From positions 355,943 through 419,942 of the forward strand of contig NZ_PDHO01000003.1 in NCBI RefSeq assembly GCF_002887815.1: 64,000 bases of DNA, read 5' to 3'. Source of the stretch: Mycobacterium sp. ENV421 (GTDB lineage: Bacteria; Actinomycetota; Actinomycetes; Mycobacteriales; Mycobacteriaceae). Under the pieces are notes generated by a model. The model was given only the letters and a program-made list of their open reading frames with translations. It was not told the DNA's origin and did not search any database. Of this stretch, positions 48,083-56,712 are shown in pieces; position 1 is the stretch's first letter; the number at the start of each line of letters is the position of its first letter. A program made the translations under genes and the position numbers.

Positions 48083-50001
48083 TGACCATGCTCGCCGAGT
48101 ACACCGAGCGGCCGACGGACATCCAGTCGCAGGAACAGCCGCGCTCGTTGCGCCCACGGTGGGTGCCCCCGGCGCTGGGGCTCGTCCTTGCGGTCACCGC
48201 CGGGCTCTACCTGTGGGGACTGGACGCCGCCGGATGGGCCAACGAGTACTACGCGGCTGCCGTGCAGGCCGGCACCCAGAGCTGGAAGGCGTTGCTGTTC
48301 GGGTCGATCGACGCGGGTAACGCGATCACGGTGGACAAGCCACCGGCCGCACTGTGGGTGATGGCATTGTCGGGGCGGATCTTCGGATTCGGCACCCTGT
48401 CGATGTTGGTTCCGCAGGCCTTGATGGGTGTGGCGTCCGTGGCGCTGGTCTACAGCACGGTCCGCCGCGTCAGCGGCTACGGTGCCGGATTACTCGCGGG
48501 CGCGGTGCTGGCACTGACGCCGGTGGCGGCGTTGATGTTCCGCTTCAACAATCCCGACGCACTTCTCGTCCTGTTGATGGTGGTGGCCGCCTACTGCCTG
48601 ATCCGCGCGCTGGACGCTAACCCCAGCCGTTGGATCGCGCTGGCCGGTGTGGCCATCGGATTCGCCTTCCTGGCCAAGCTGCTGCAGGCGCTGCTGGTCA
48701 CCCCGGCTTTCGCCCTGGTGGTGTTGGTCGCGGTCCCGGGCAGTGTCTGGCTGCGGCTGCGTCATCTGGCGGTCGGCTTGATCGCCATGGTGGTGTCGGC
48801 CGGGTGGTACCTGGCTCTGGTCAGCTTGTGGCCCAGTGACTCCCGGCCCTACATCGGCGGGTCCACCGACAACAGCCTGCTGCAACTGGCGCTGGGTTAC
48901 AACGGCCTGGGCCGGGTGTTCGGCGGCGACGGGAATCCGGGCGGCAGCTCCGCTGGAGGTGCCGCCGAGGGCGGCCCCGGACCGATGGGCGGCGCGATGT
49001 TCGGCGGCTCCACCGGCATCACCCGGATGTTCGGGGAGTCGATGGGCACCGAGATCTCCTGGCTGTTGCCTGCCGCGCTGATCGCCTTGGCGGCCGGCCT
49101 GTGGTTCACCAGGCGCGCGCCCCGCACCGACCGAACCCAAGCTTCGCTGTTGCTGTGGGGCGGCTGGCTGGTGGTCACGGTCGTGGTGTTCAGCTTCATG
49201 AAGGGGATCATGCACCCCTACTACACGATCGCCTTGGCGCCGGCGATCGGCGCAGTGATCGGCATCGGTGTGCGAGAACTGTGGCGTGGCAGGCAGTTTG
49301 TCGCATCGCGCGTGGCGCTCTCGGCGATGCTCGTGGTGACCGGGGTGTGGAATTTCATCCTGCTCGACCGCACCGCGGACTGGCTGCCGTGGCTGCGGTG
49401 GACCGTTCTGGCCGGCTCGATCCTGGTATCCGCGGTCCTGCTGGCCGGGGCTCACCGCCTGGGCCGCTGGACGGTCGCGATCGCAGCGGCCGGCCTGCTG
49501 TTCGGGTTGGGCGCCACCGCCGCCTACACGGTGGAGACCGTCGCCGGTAGTCATGGGGGTGGCATCCCGACGTCGGGCCCGCCGCGATCGAACACGGGGT
49601 TCGGCTTCGGTGGCCCCGGCGGTCCAGGTGGACAGGGCGTCCAGGCCTCGGAGAACTCCGAACTCAAGGTGCTGCTCACCAAGGCCGACAACCGCTGGGC
49701 TGCAGCCACTGTCGGCTCACATACGGCCGGAAGCCTGGAGCTGGCCACCGGCACGTCGATCATGTCCATTGGCGGGTTCAGCGGCGGTGACAACTCACCG
49801 ACACTGGAACAGTTCCAGGCCTACGTCGCGACCGGGCAGGTCCACTACTTCATCGCAGGCAACGGTCCCGGTGGCGGTCATCACGGCGGACCCGGTGGGG
49901 ACTCCGGTCCGGGCACGCAGATCACCGAGTGGGTGCAGCAGCACTTCACCGCAGAGGACGTGGGCGGGACCGAGGTCTACGACCTGAGCACCCAGAACTA
50001 A
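48082..50001 (+). CDS. GT39-type membrane glycosyltransferase B
   Basis: 639 residues. A paralog of the 45000-46796 gene with the same helix pattern: GWANEYYAAAVQAGTQSW, FRFNNPDALLVLLMVVAAY and IGGSTDNSLLQLALGYN. It differs in two Gly/Pro-rich inserts, one near residue 295-315 and one near residue 510-540 (FGGPGGPGGQG), and ends in a loop with GGGHHGGPGGD. I chose ATG at 48082 with GGAGGAAAG six bases upstream; GTG at 48079 would add one residue. Probable donor is the lipid-linked sugar made by the upstream GT2-GtrA protein. Confidence 0.85.
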   Translation: MTMLAEYTERPTDIQSQEQPRSLRPRWVPPALGLVLAVTAGLYLWGLDAAGWANEYYAAAVQAGTQSWKALLFGSIDAGNAITVDKPPAALWVMALSGRIFGFGTLSMLVPQALMGVASVALVYSTVRRVSGYGAGLLAGAVLALTPVAALMFRFNNPDALLVLLMVVAAYCLIRALDANPSRWIALAGVAIGFAFLAKLLQALLVTPAFALVVLVAVPGSVWLRLRHLAVGLIAMVVSAGWYLALVSLWPSDSRPYIGGSTDNSLLQLALGYNGLGRVFGGDGNPGGSSAGGAAEGGPGPMGGAMFGGSTGITRMFGESMGTEISWLLPAALIALAAGLWFTRRAPRTDRTQASLLLWGGWLVVTVVVFSFMKGIMHPYYTIALAPAIGAVIGIGVRELWRGRQFVASRVALSAMLVVTGVWNFILLDRTADWLPWLRWTVLAGSILVSAVLLAGAHRLGRWTVAIAAAGLLFGLGATAAYTVETVAGSHGGGIPTSGPPRSNTGFGFGGPGGPGGQGVQASENSELKVLLTKADNRWAAATVGSHTAGSLELATGTSIMSIGGFSGGDNSPTLEQFQAYVATGQVHYFIAGNGPGGGHHGGPGGDSGPGTQITEWVQQHFTAEDVGGTEVYDLSTQN

Positions 50002-50012
50002 CCCGTCGATTA

Positions 50013-50026
50013 CCCTCCGCGGAGGG
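50013..50026. terminator. Perfect 14-base palindrome between GT39 B and phosphoesterase
   Basis: CCCTCCGCGGAGGG, seven bases on each arm with no loop base. Read as RNA it can form a five-base stem with a four-base loop, possibly terminating the glycosylation operon; read as DNA it may be a protein site upstream of the phosphoesterase gene. Confidence 0.35.
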
Positions 50027-50074
50027 CCCGCACTTCGTACCATCTGACCTATTCGGCTGGCGGGAGTACGGGTC

Positions 50075-52066
50075 ATGGGCAACGCAGTGCATATCGGCAG
50101 GGTGGGGGCGCTCGCGGTAGCCCTCGGAATCGGGTCCTGGTTGGCAAGCACACCCTGGGTCGCCGATGCCCAGCCGTCGAACTCTTCGACTGCCTCGGGT
50201 AGCTCGGCAACGGCGGCCAAGGCCAAACCCGCGGCAGTGGGCAAAACGCATCGCGTCACGCCCAGTTTGGCCGCCGCCCCAGGGTCTGCCAAAGTGGCCA
50301 GGCCAGCGCAACTTTCGGCGCCGGTCGTGCACGCACCGACGGTCCATGCGATTGCCACGGCACTGCACTCGTTGGCGAATTCCGGTGGAACGCCGCCGCA
50401 GCCGGCGACGCTGTCGTCGATGCTCGCGTACGCAGGCGACGAATTGCGTCGCATCACCGGTATCGGCAAGGCGGGCGCGGTCACCACCACCGCAGTACCG
50501 GTCACCGGGCCCAACCTGCTGACCAACCCGGGTGCCGAACTCGGCGATCCGGCCGGTTACGGCAACAGTACCGTCAGCGTGCCGGGCTGGACGGCAACCG
50601 GCACCCCGACCGTGGTTCAGTACGGCGAGCTCCGCAACGCGTGGCCGGTGGGCCTGAGCTTCGCATGGCCGAATCTGCCCGCCATCGTCTCGTTCCCGGG
50701 CGTCAAAGCCGCGCCTCCCAACGCCGGCAACCAGTTCTTCGGTGGTGGAGACGTGGCCACCTCCGGGCTCTCCCAGACGGTGGACCTGAGTGCCTCCAGT
50801 GCTGAGATCGACAGTGGCACAGTCCCGTTCAACCTCAATGGCTATCTCGGCGGCTACCTGCTCGATCCGTCCTTCGCCAGTGTGAAAGTCACCTTCCTGG
50901 ACCAGAACCAGCTCTACCTCGGAAGTTCGACGATCGGGCCGGTCTCCAACCTGGATCGCTGGGGGCAGACCGGATTCCGGCAGCGCACCTCCATCGGAAC
51001 CGTCCCGGTGGGCACCCGCAGCGCCGTCGTCACCTTGACCATGCACGACCTGAATCCGGTGGTGCTCGGTTTCACGGCCCGGTACAACAACGCGTACGCC
51101 GACAACCTGTCCTTCAGCATCGGTACCGCGCAATCCGCACCGCCCGCGCCTGCGCCGCCGGTGTCCGATGTCCAGCCGCTCGACCACGTGTTCCTGGTCT
51201 ATATGGAGAACAAGGGCTACAACGACATCGTCGGAAGCCCCAACGCGCCCTTCCTGAACAGCTTGATCAACGGATACGGGCTCGCCAACAACTACTACGC
51301 GGTGACCCACCCCAGCCTGCCGAACTATTACGCGATCGTCGGCGGCCAGGTCTACGGCAAGACCTACAACTGTGAATCGGTGTGCATCACCGATCCGAAC
51401 AACCTCGCCGTCAACCTGGACACCCACAGCAAGACCTGGGCGGCCTACGCCCAAGGCATGACACCGGGACAGCCATTGGTCTCGACGGGGAACTACTCGA
51501 CCGACCAGACCCCGTGGCCGGCGTTCGCCGGCATCGGCGACAACCAGGCCTACGCCGCCGCGCACATGTTCCCGCTGACCCAGATGGCGACCGACCTCCA
51601 ATCAGACGCGACAACACCAGATTTCGTTTGGTTCGCCGCCGACGAAGCCTCCAACGGTGAGGGCCCGGTCAGCTCGCTGGCGGGTGTGGCGCACTTCGCG
51701 TTCTCGCAGATTGATCCGCGCCACCAGTACAACGTCCCCGCGCTCGACCAGTTCTTGGCGGACAACGTGCCGACCATCATGAACTCGGAGGTCTGGAATA
51801 CCACCAAGTCGGTGCTGATCGTCACGTTCGACGAGGACAACAACAACATCACGCTCGGCTTCGGCAACGAAGGCAACCATGTCGTCACAGTGGTGATTCC
51901 CTCGCCGATGGCGGTGAGTGCGGGCGGTATGAAGGGCGGCGCCTTCGTCGTCACCGACCACTACGACCACTACAGCACGCTGCGCACCATCGAAGACGCG
52001 CTCGGTTTGCCGCCGATGACCAACAACGACAAGTACGCCGAACCTCTCAACGGATTCTGGACGTGA
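50075..52066 (+). CDS. Secreted phosphoesterase with N-terminal lectin-like region
   Basis: 663 residues. The N-terminal export signal is GRVGALAVALGIGSWLAS, then a Ser/Ala/Lys-rich linker to about 100. Residues about 145-355 form a beta-rich module beginning NLLTNPGAELGD and VPGWTATGT, resembling carbohydrate-binding jelly-roll domains. From about 370 a phosphoesterase (acid phosphatase/phospholipase C-like, PF04185-type) follows, with HVFLVYMENKGYNDIVGS, HPSLPNYYAIVGGQ, VTFDEDNNN and DHYSTLRTIEDALGL. The metal-binding His/Asp residues are in THPSLPNYY, DEDNN and DHYDHYS. ATG at 50075 with GGGAG upstream. It would act outside the membrane on phosphate or phospholipid substrates. Confidence 0.85.
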   Translation: MGNAVHIGRVGALAVALGIGSWLASTPWVADAQPSNSSTASGSSATAAKAKPAAVGKTHRVTPSLAAAPGSAKVARPAQLSAPVVHAPTVHAIATALHSLANSGGTPPQPATLSSMLAYAGDELRRITGIGKAGAVTTTAVPVTGPNLLTNPGAELGDPAGYGNSTVSVPGWTATGTPTVVQYGELRNAWPVGLSFAWPNLPAIVSFPGVKAAPPNAGNQFFGGGDVATSGLSQTVDLSASSAEIDSGTVPFNLNGYLGGYLLDPSFASVKVTFLDQNQLYLGSSTIGPVSNLDRWGQTGFRQRTSIGTVPVGTRSAVVTLTMHDLNPVVLGFTARYNNAYADNLSFSIGTAQSAPPAPAPPVSDVQPLDHVFLVYMENKGYNDIVGSPNAPFLNSLINGYGLANNYYAVTHPSLPNYYAIVGGQVYGKTYNCESVCITDPNNLAVNLDTHSKTWAAYAQGMTPGQPLVSTGNYSTDQTPWPAFAGIGDNQAYAAAHMFPLTQMATDLQSDATTPDFVWFAADEASNGEGPVSSLAGVAHFAFSQIDPRHQYNVPALDQFLADNVPTIMNSEVWNTTKSVLIVTFDEDNNNITLGFGNEGNHVVTVVIPSPMAVSAGGMKGGAFVVTDHYDHYSTLRTIEDALGLPPMTNNDKYAEPLNGFWT

Positions 52067-52095
52067 CCGCCTCCTCCTAGGGCAGGATTGGCGGC

Positions 52096-53973
52096 ATGAC
52101 TCCCAAGCCGCCGTCCGCCGTCATCGAAGCCGCCCATGCCGAGCAGCTGACGTCGCTGCCGTTCAGCGACACCGCGGATTTCGACGCCGCCGACCGCGGC
52201 TTCATCGCCGCCCTGACCCCGTGCGTGGTCAAGGCCGCCGACGGACGGGTGGTGTGGGACAACGACGCGTACGGATTCCTCGACGGGGATGCGCCGACAT
52301 CGGTCCACCCGAGCCTGTGGCGGCAGTCCATCCTGGCTGCCAAGCAGGGCCTCTACGAGGTGGTCGAAGGCATCTACCAGGTCCGCGGACTGGACCTGTC
52401 CAACATCAGCTTCATCGAGGGCGACACCGGCATCATCGTCATCGATCCGCTGGTCTCCACCGAAACCGCGGCGGCCGCCCTGGCCCTCTACCGCGCGCAC
52501 CGAGGTGACCGGCCCGTGGTCGCGGTCATTTACACCCACTCCCACGTCGACCACTTCGGCGGTGTCCTCGGGGTGACCACCCAGGCCGACGTCGACGCGG
52601 GCAAGGTCGCGGTGCTGGCCCCGGAGGGGTTCACCGAGCACGCCGTCCAGGAGAACGTCTACGCCGGCACCGCGATGGCCCGCCGCGCCGGCTACATGTA
52701 CGGCGCCGTCCTCGACCGCGGCCCACAGGGTCAGGTGGGCTGCGGCCTGGGGCAGACCCCGTCGACGGGCGAGGTGGCGATCATCGTGCCGACCATCGAC
52801 ATCACCACCACCGGTGAGAAGCACACCATCGACGGCGTCGAGATCGAATTCCAGATGGCCCCGGGTACCGAGGCGCCCGCCGAGATGCACTTCTACTTCC
52901 CGAAGTTCCGCGCGCTGTGCATGGCGGAGAACGCCACGCACAACCTGCACAATCTGCTGACGTTGCGCGGGGCGCTGGTGCGCGACCCGCACGGGTGGTC
53001 GGGGTACCTGACCGAGGCCATCGAGACGTTCGCCGACCGTGCCGACGTGGTGTTCGCCTCCCATCACTGGCCGACCTGGGGCCAGGACAACATCGTCGAA
53101 TTCCTTTCCCTGCAACGTGATCTGTACGCCTACCTGCATGACCAGACCCTGCGGCAGCTCAACCAGGGGTACACCGGCATCGAGATCGCCGAGACCTTTC
53201 AGATGCCGCCCGCGCTGCACAAGGCGTGGCATGCGCACGGCTACTACGGATCGGTCAGTCACAACGTCAAAGCCGTCTACCAGCGGTACATGGGCTGGTT
53301 CGACGGCAACCCCGCGCGGTTGTGGGCCCATCCGCCCGAGGCGATCGGGCCGCGCTACGTCGAGGCGATGGGTGGCGCCGACCGGGTGGTCGAGCTGGCC
53401 CGCGCGGCCGTCGACGCGGGTGACTACCGTTGGGCGGCAACGCTACTCGATCACGTCATCTTCACCGACGAGAATCATGCGGGCGCCAGGGAGGTGTACG
53501 CCGACACACTCGAGCAGCTGGCGTACGGCGCCGAGTGTGCGACATGGCGCAACTTCTTCCTGTCCGGTGCCACCGAGCTGCGCGACGGGAACTTCGGTAC
53601 GCCCACCCAGGTATCGCCGACGACGTTACTTGCCCAGCTCACCCCGGAGCAGATGTTCGACGTGTTGGCGATCAGCGTCAACGGCCCGCGGTCGTGGGAT
53701 CTGGACATCTCGCTCGACGTCACGTTCGCCGACCTCGACGCCAACTACCGACTCACCCTGCGCAACGGTGTGCTGGTCTACCGGCAGTGCCCGGCAGACG
53801 AGTCGACGGCGACCGCCACCATCCGGCTGGCCACCAAGTTGCGGCTATTGGCAGCTGCGGCAGGCGATTTCACCTCACCGGGCCTGGAGACCGCCGGCGA
53901 GGCGGAAGCCCTGCAGAAGTTTCTCGGTGCACTGGATCAGCCGGACCCGAGCTTCAACATCATCACGCCCTAG
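52096..53973 (+). CDS. Alkylsulfatase-like metallo-beta-lactamase-fold hydrolase (SdsA1 type)
   Basis: 625 residues, the size of class III alkylsulfatases (SdsA1, Rv3762c-like). The metallo-beta-lactamase motif is THSHVDHFGG (147-156); further metal ligands are in AENATHN (about 278) and FASHHWPTWG (about 318). A dimerisation region and a C-terminal SCP2-like lipid-binding domain (from about 510, LDISLDVTFADLDANYRLTL) follow. No signal peptide, so the enzyme is probably cytosolic. It would release sulfate from primary alkyl sulfates. ATG at 52096. Confidence 0.88.
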   Translation: MTPKPPSAVIEAAHAEQLTSLPFSDTADFDAADRGFIAALTPCVVKAADGRVVWDNDAYGFLDGDAPTSVHPSLWRQSILAAKQGLYEVVEGIYQVRGLDLSNISFIEGDTGIIVIDPLVSTETAAAALALYRAHRGDRPVVAVIYTHSHVDHFGGVLGVTTQADVDAGKVAVLAPEGFTEHAVQENVYAGTAMARRAGYMYGAVLDRGPQGQVGCGLGQTPSTGEVAIIVPTIDITTTGEKHTIDGVEIEFQMAPGTEAPAEMHFYFPKFRALCMAENATHNLHNLLTLRGALVRDPHGWSGYLTEAIETFADRADVVFASHHWPTWGQDNIVEFLSLQRDLYAYLHDQTLRQLNQGYTGIEIAETFQMPPALHKAWHAHGYYGSVSHNVKAVYQRYMGWFDGNPARLWAHPPEAIGPRYVEAMGGADRVVELARAAVDAGDYRWAATLLDHVIFTDENHAGAREVYADTLEQLAYGAECATWRNFFLSGATELRDGNFGTPTQVSPTTLLAQLTPEQMFDVLAISVNGPRSWDLDISLDVTFADLDANYRLTLRNGVLVYRQCPADESTATATIRLATKLRLLAAAAGDFTSPGLETAGEAEALQKFLGALDQPDPSFNIITP

Positions 53974-53991
53974 GACCGGCCGGGTCGGCTG

Positions 53992-56538
53992 CTATGCGAG
54001 CGGGTAGTCGACCACATTGGCCACCGGTCCCTGAGCGCCCAGGCCCGACGCGGCCTCGATCCACTGGCCGGTGACGATCAGGGTCAGGTTGGGCAGATTG
54101 ACGATGTAGTCGCCGTACGTCCGAAGGTAGGGATCGCCGACGTAGATGGCTCCGCCGTAGTCCGGCAGCAGATTCTGTACGACAGTGCTGGATTCGGAGT
54201 CTTTGATCTGGGTCGAACTGTTGTACAGCACGGATGCTTCGATCTCGATCTGCAGGCCGACGAACACTCCGGCCTTCTCCTTGAGCTTTATCCCGCCGCC
54301 ACCGGCCCAACTGGTCGTCTCGCTCTTGGTGGTGGTGATGGTGTAGTAGTAGCTGTTCTCATTCGAGCCGCGGTTGATGTGCTGCTGGACCGGCCCGGTC
54401 GTCGGGGCGTTGTAGTACACGTCGCCGGTCACGTTCACGCCGCACGACCCCGGGACCGAACCGCTATACGCCGGTGAGCAACCCGTGTCGACGGCGGCGG
54501 AGGCGAGGTTCGGGTCCTCGGTGACGTCGATCGTTCCCGGATTCGCGTACGGGTAGACGAGGTACATCCAGGCCTCGTCCTTGCCGTAGCCGTAGGCCAT
54601 ACATCCACTGCTGCTCTGGCAGGTGACGAGCGGTGCGCTGCCCCCGTTGAACACCTTGAACTCCGCCGACGCGTCGATTCCGGTTTCGTTCGTCCACGTC
54701 ACGTAGGCCTCTTGGTCATGCCAGACGCTGTAGTCCACCTCGAAGTCGATTTCCTGAAAGGGCTGCAGGACAAAGCCCTTCTGCGGCGAGTCATCCTCTT
54801 CGTATTCTCCGGTGATGCTGCTGAGCGTCTGCGGGTACGGCGTGAGGTTGACGACCCGGAACGTCTGCGAGCTGATTGCCCGGCCGGTGAGCATGATGGT
54901 GGGCACGGTGCGCAACGCCCGCGCCTCACTGCTGACGAAGTCGTCGATGATCTCGACCAGAGTCTTCCGGGTGGCGGTCGGTGCCGGAGCGGGCGCCGCG
55001 ATGTCGGGCACCGTTCCCGCGTCGACCGCAGTGCTGTCCGGGGGAGCCGGAACCGAATCGGAGTCGGGATACGGGTGCGGGCCGGTTCCGATCTTCCAGT
55101 CGTCGGTGGTGTAGGTGACTGCGAGGGGGGTGCCGTCGGGGTCCAGCGACCCTGATGGCGCGAGGCTGACGTACTCGACGTTCGGGATGGTGATGGTGAC
55201 GCCCGATTCGGTGAGAGTCATGTTGACGAAGTCGTGGTACTCGGGATACTGCACGTATATCTGGCCGTAGCTACCCGGCGGGACATTCAAGTCCACCTGC
55301 GACTCGGTGGTGACGCCGTCGCTCCAGCTGTGGCCGTACTTCTGCTGCACCAATGCACCGATCTCACTCTGGAACGTCAACGGCCCCAGCGAGAAGTTCA
55401 GTGAACTGCCGGCAACCACTTTCAGGTTCTCCTCGACGCCGCTGGTCTTGGTCACCTCGTGGGTCACCTTGTACCGAGTGGTCGAGTCGACGCTGCCGTC
55501 GTTGAAGAGAGTGTTGCCGACCAGTTGCGGGGCGCTGAGCAGAACCTGCTCGTCGACGACTTCCTGGCCGCAGCTGCCCGCCACTTTGCACAGCGCCATG
55601 GCGACGACCGCCTGACCCACCGCGTCGGTCGGGTCGATCGTGATCTCGGCGCCGGCCTTGGGTAACACCACCACGGTTTGTCGCGCGGGAATTTCTGAGA
55701 TGCCGTTGATGGGTTCCGGGGTATCGAAGATGAGGGTCTGCAGATCGCTGTTCGACACCGATGCGCTGGCCCCGCCGGCTTCGGCGTCCACGCTCACCGT
55801 CGTCGATCCGTTCGACCACACCATCGTGCCCTCGTAGGTCCAGTCTTTGTCCCATTCGCTGGTGCCCTGGTAGAACCCCACCTGAACCAGCCGGGCGTCG
55901 TCGAGGACGAACCCTTCTTGTGGGCCGTAGGTCAGTGGCTGCTTGGTATCGAGACTGGTGAGGGTGATCGGCCCGCCGGTCAGGTTGAGAACGGTGACCT
56001 CGGTGCGCACGAACGGCAGACTGAAGTCGCTGGTGGGGTTGCAGACACCGTCTTTGCACTGACCCGGGGCCAGCGGATCGGCGATGCCGACAAGGTTCCT
56101 GACCAAGGTGTTCGCAGGCGCCAGTACGGTGTTCACCGCCAGACCGATGCGTCGGCCCAGTTCCTCGAGCGGGTGATCGCCGAGTTCGCGGCGTGCGGCC
56201 GCGGCCAGCAGCCAGTTCGCCGGTGACTCCGAGTTCCCGGTCAGGGGTGCGGGTCTGGGTCTCAACGTGCCGGTGCCGGGCCGTGCGGTGGCGACGGATC
56301 GCACGACACTTGTGGCCTGGACCCCGGTCTTCGCGCGCTTGGTCGATCCGGTCGATTTCGGTTGCCCGGTACGTGTTTTCGACGTGGGCACCTTGTTCGG
56401 AGTCGAGCCCGCCGACGATTGATGGCTCCCGGTCGCGTCGGCAGCAGCGGTCGGGGCGGCGGCGTTGGCCAATGCCACCCCAAGTCCGAGAGCCACGGTC
56501 GCGGCTGCTGCGCGAGTAGTGAGCATTGCCGGTTTCAT
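53992..56538 (-). CDS. Large exported protein built from two related beta-rich halves
   Basis: 848 residues. I chose ATG at 56538 because TTGGGGAAC lies six bases upstream; a TTG at 56550 would add four residues. The signal peptide is MKPAMLTTRAAAATVALGLG followed by VALANAAAPTAAADA. A basic Ser/Thr/Lys-rich linker follows to about 95. Two modules then repeat in the same order: about 181-460 (VTVLNLTGGPITLTSL to TITIPNVEYVS) and about 560-828 (FRVVNLTPYPQTLSSI to LTLIVTGQW). Each has an N-terminal beta-sandwich region and a long Ser/Thr-rich strand pair near residues 355-442 and 729-815, with VPPGSYGQIYV in the first. This resembles the ETX/MTX2-aerolysin beta-pore pattern, but that is inference. 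No family recognised. Confidence 0.7.
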   Translation of the reverse strand: MKPAMLTTRAAAATVALGLGVALANAAAPTAAADATGSHQSSAGSTPNKVPTSKTRTGQPKSTGSTKRAKTGVQATSVVRSVATARPGTGTLRPRPAPLTGNSESPANWLLAAAARRELGDHPLEELGRRIGLAVNTVLAPANTLVRNLVGIADPLAPGQCKDGVCNPTSDFSLPFVRTEVTVLNLTGGPITLTSLDTKQPLTYGPQEGFVLDDARLVQVGFYQGTSEWDKDWTYEGTMVWSNGSTTVSVDAEAGGASASVSNSDLQTLIFDTPEPINGISEIPARQTVVVLPKAGAEITIDPTDAVGQAVVAMALCKVAGSCGQEVVDEQVLLSAPQLVGNTLFNDGSVDSTTRYKVTHEVTKTSGVEENLKVVAGSSLNFSLGPLTFQSEIGALVQQKYGHSWSDGVTTESQVDLNVPPGSYGQIYVQYPEYHDFVNMTLTESGVTITIPNVEYVSLAPSGSLDPDGTPLAVTYTTDDWKIGTGPHPYPDSDSVPAPPDSTAVDAGTVPDIAAPAPAPTATRKTLVEIIDDFVSSEARALRTVPTIMLTGRAISSQTFRVVNLTPYPQTLSSITGEYEEDDSPQKGFVLQPFQEIDFEVDYSVWHDQEAYVTWTNETGIDASAEFKVFNGGSAPLVTCQSSSGCMAYGYGKDEAWMYLVYPYANPGTIDVTEDPNLASAAVDTGCSPAYSGSVPGSCGVNVTGDVYYNAPTTGPVQQHINRGSNENSYYYTITTTKSETTSWAGGGGIKLKEKAGVFVGLQIEIEASVLYNSSTQIKDSESSTVVQNLLPDYGGAIYVGDPYLRTYGDYIVNLPNLTLIVTGQWIEAASGLGAQGPVANVVDYPLA

Positions 56539-56712
56539 CGAGTTCCCCAACTGTCGACCGAACGCGCCGGACTAGATTGCTGCGCAACTGATTCCTATCA
56601 GGGCAAGCCGTCCGGTTGTTGAATCGAGTAGCTCTGTTAACCAGATGATGACGATGCGCTCGACTGTCGGACGCCCACCGATCGCCCTGCGTTCACGACG
56701 CCTCGTCTCACG

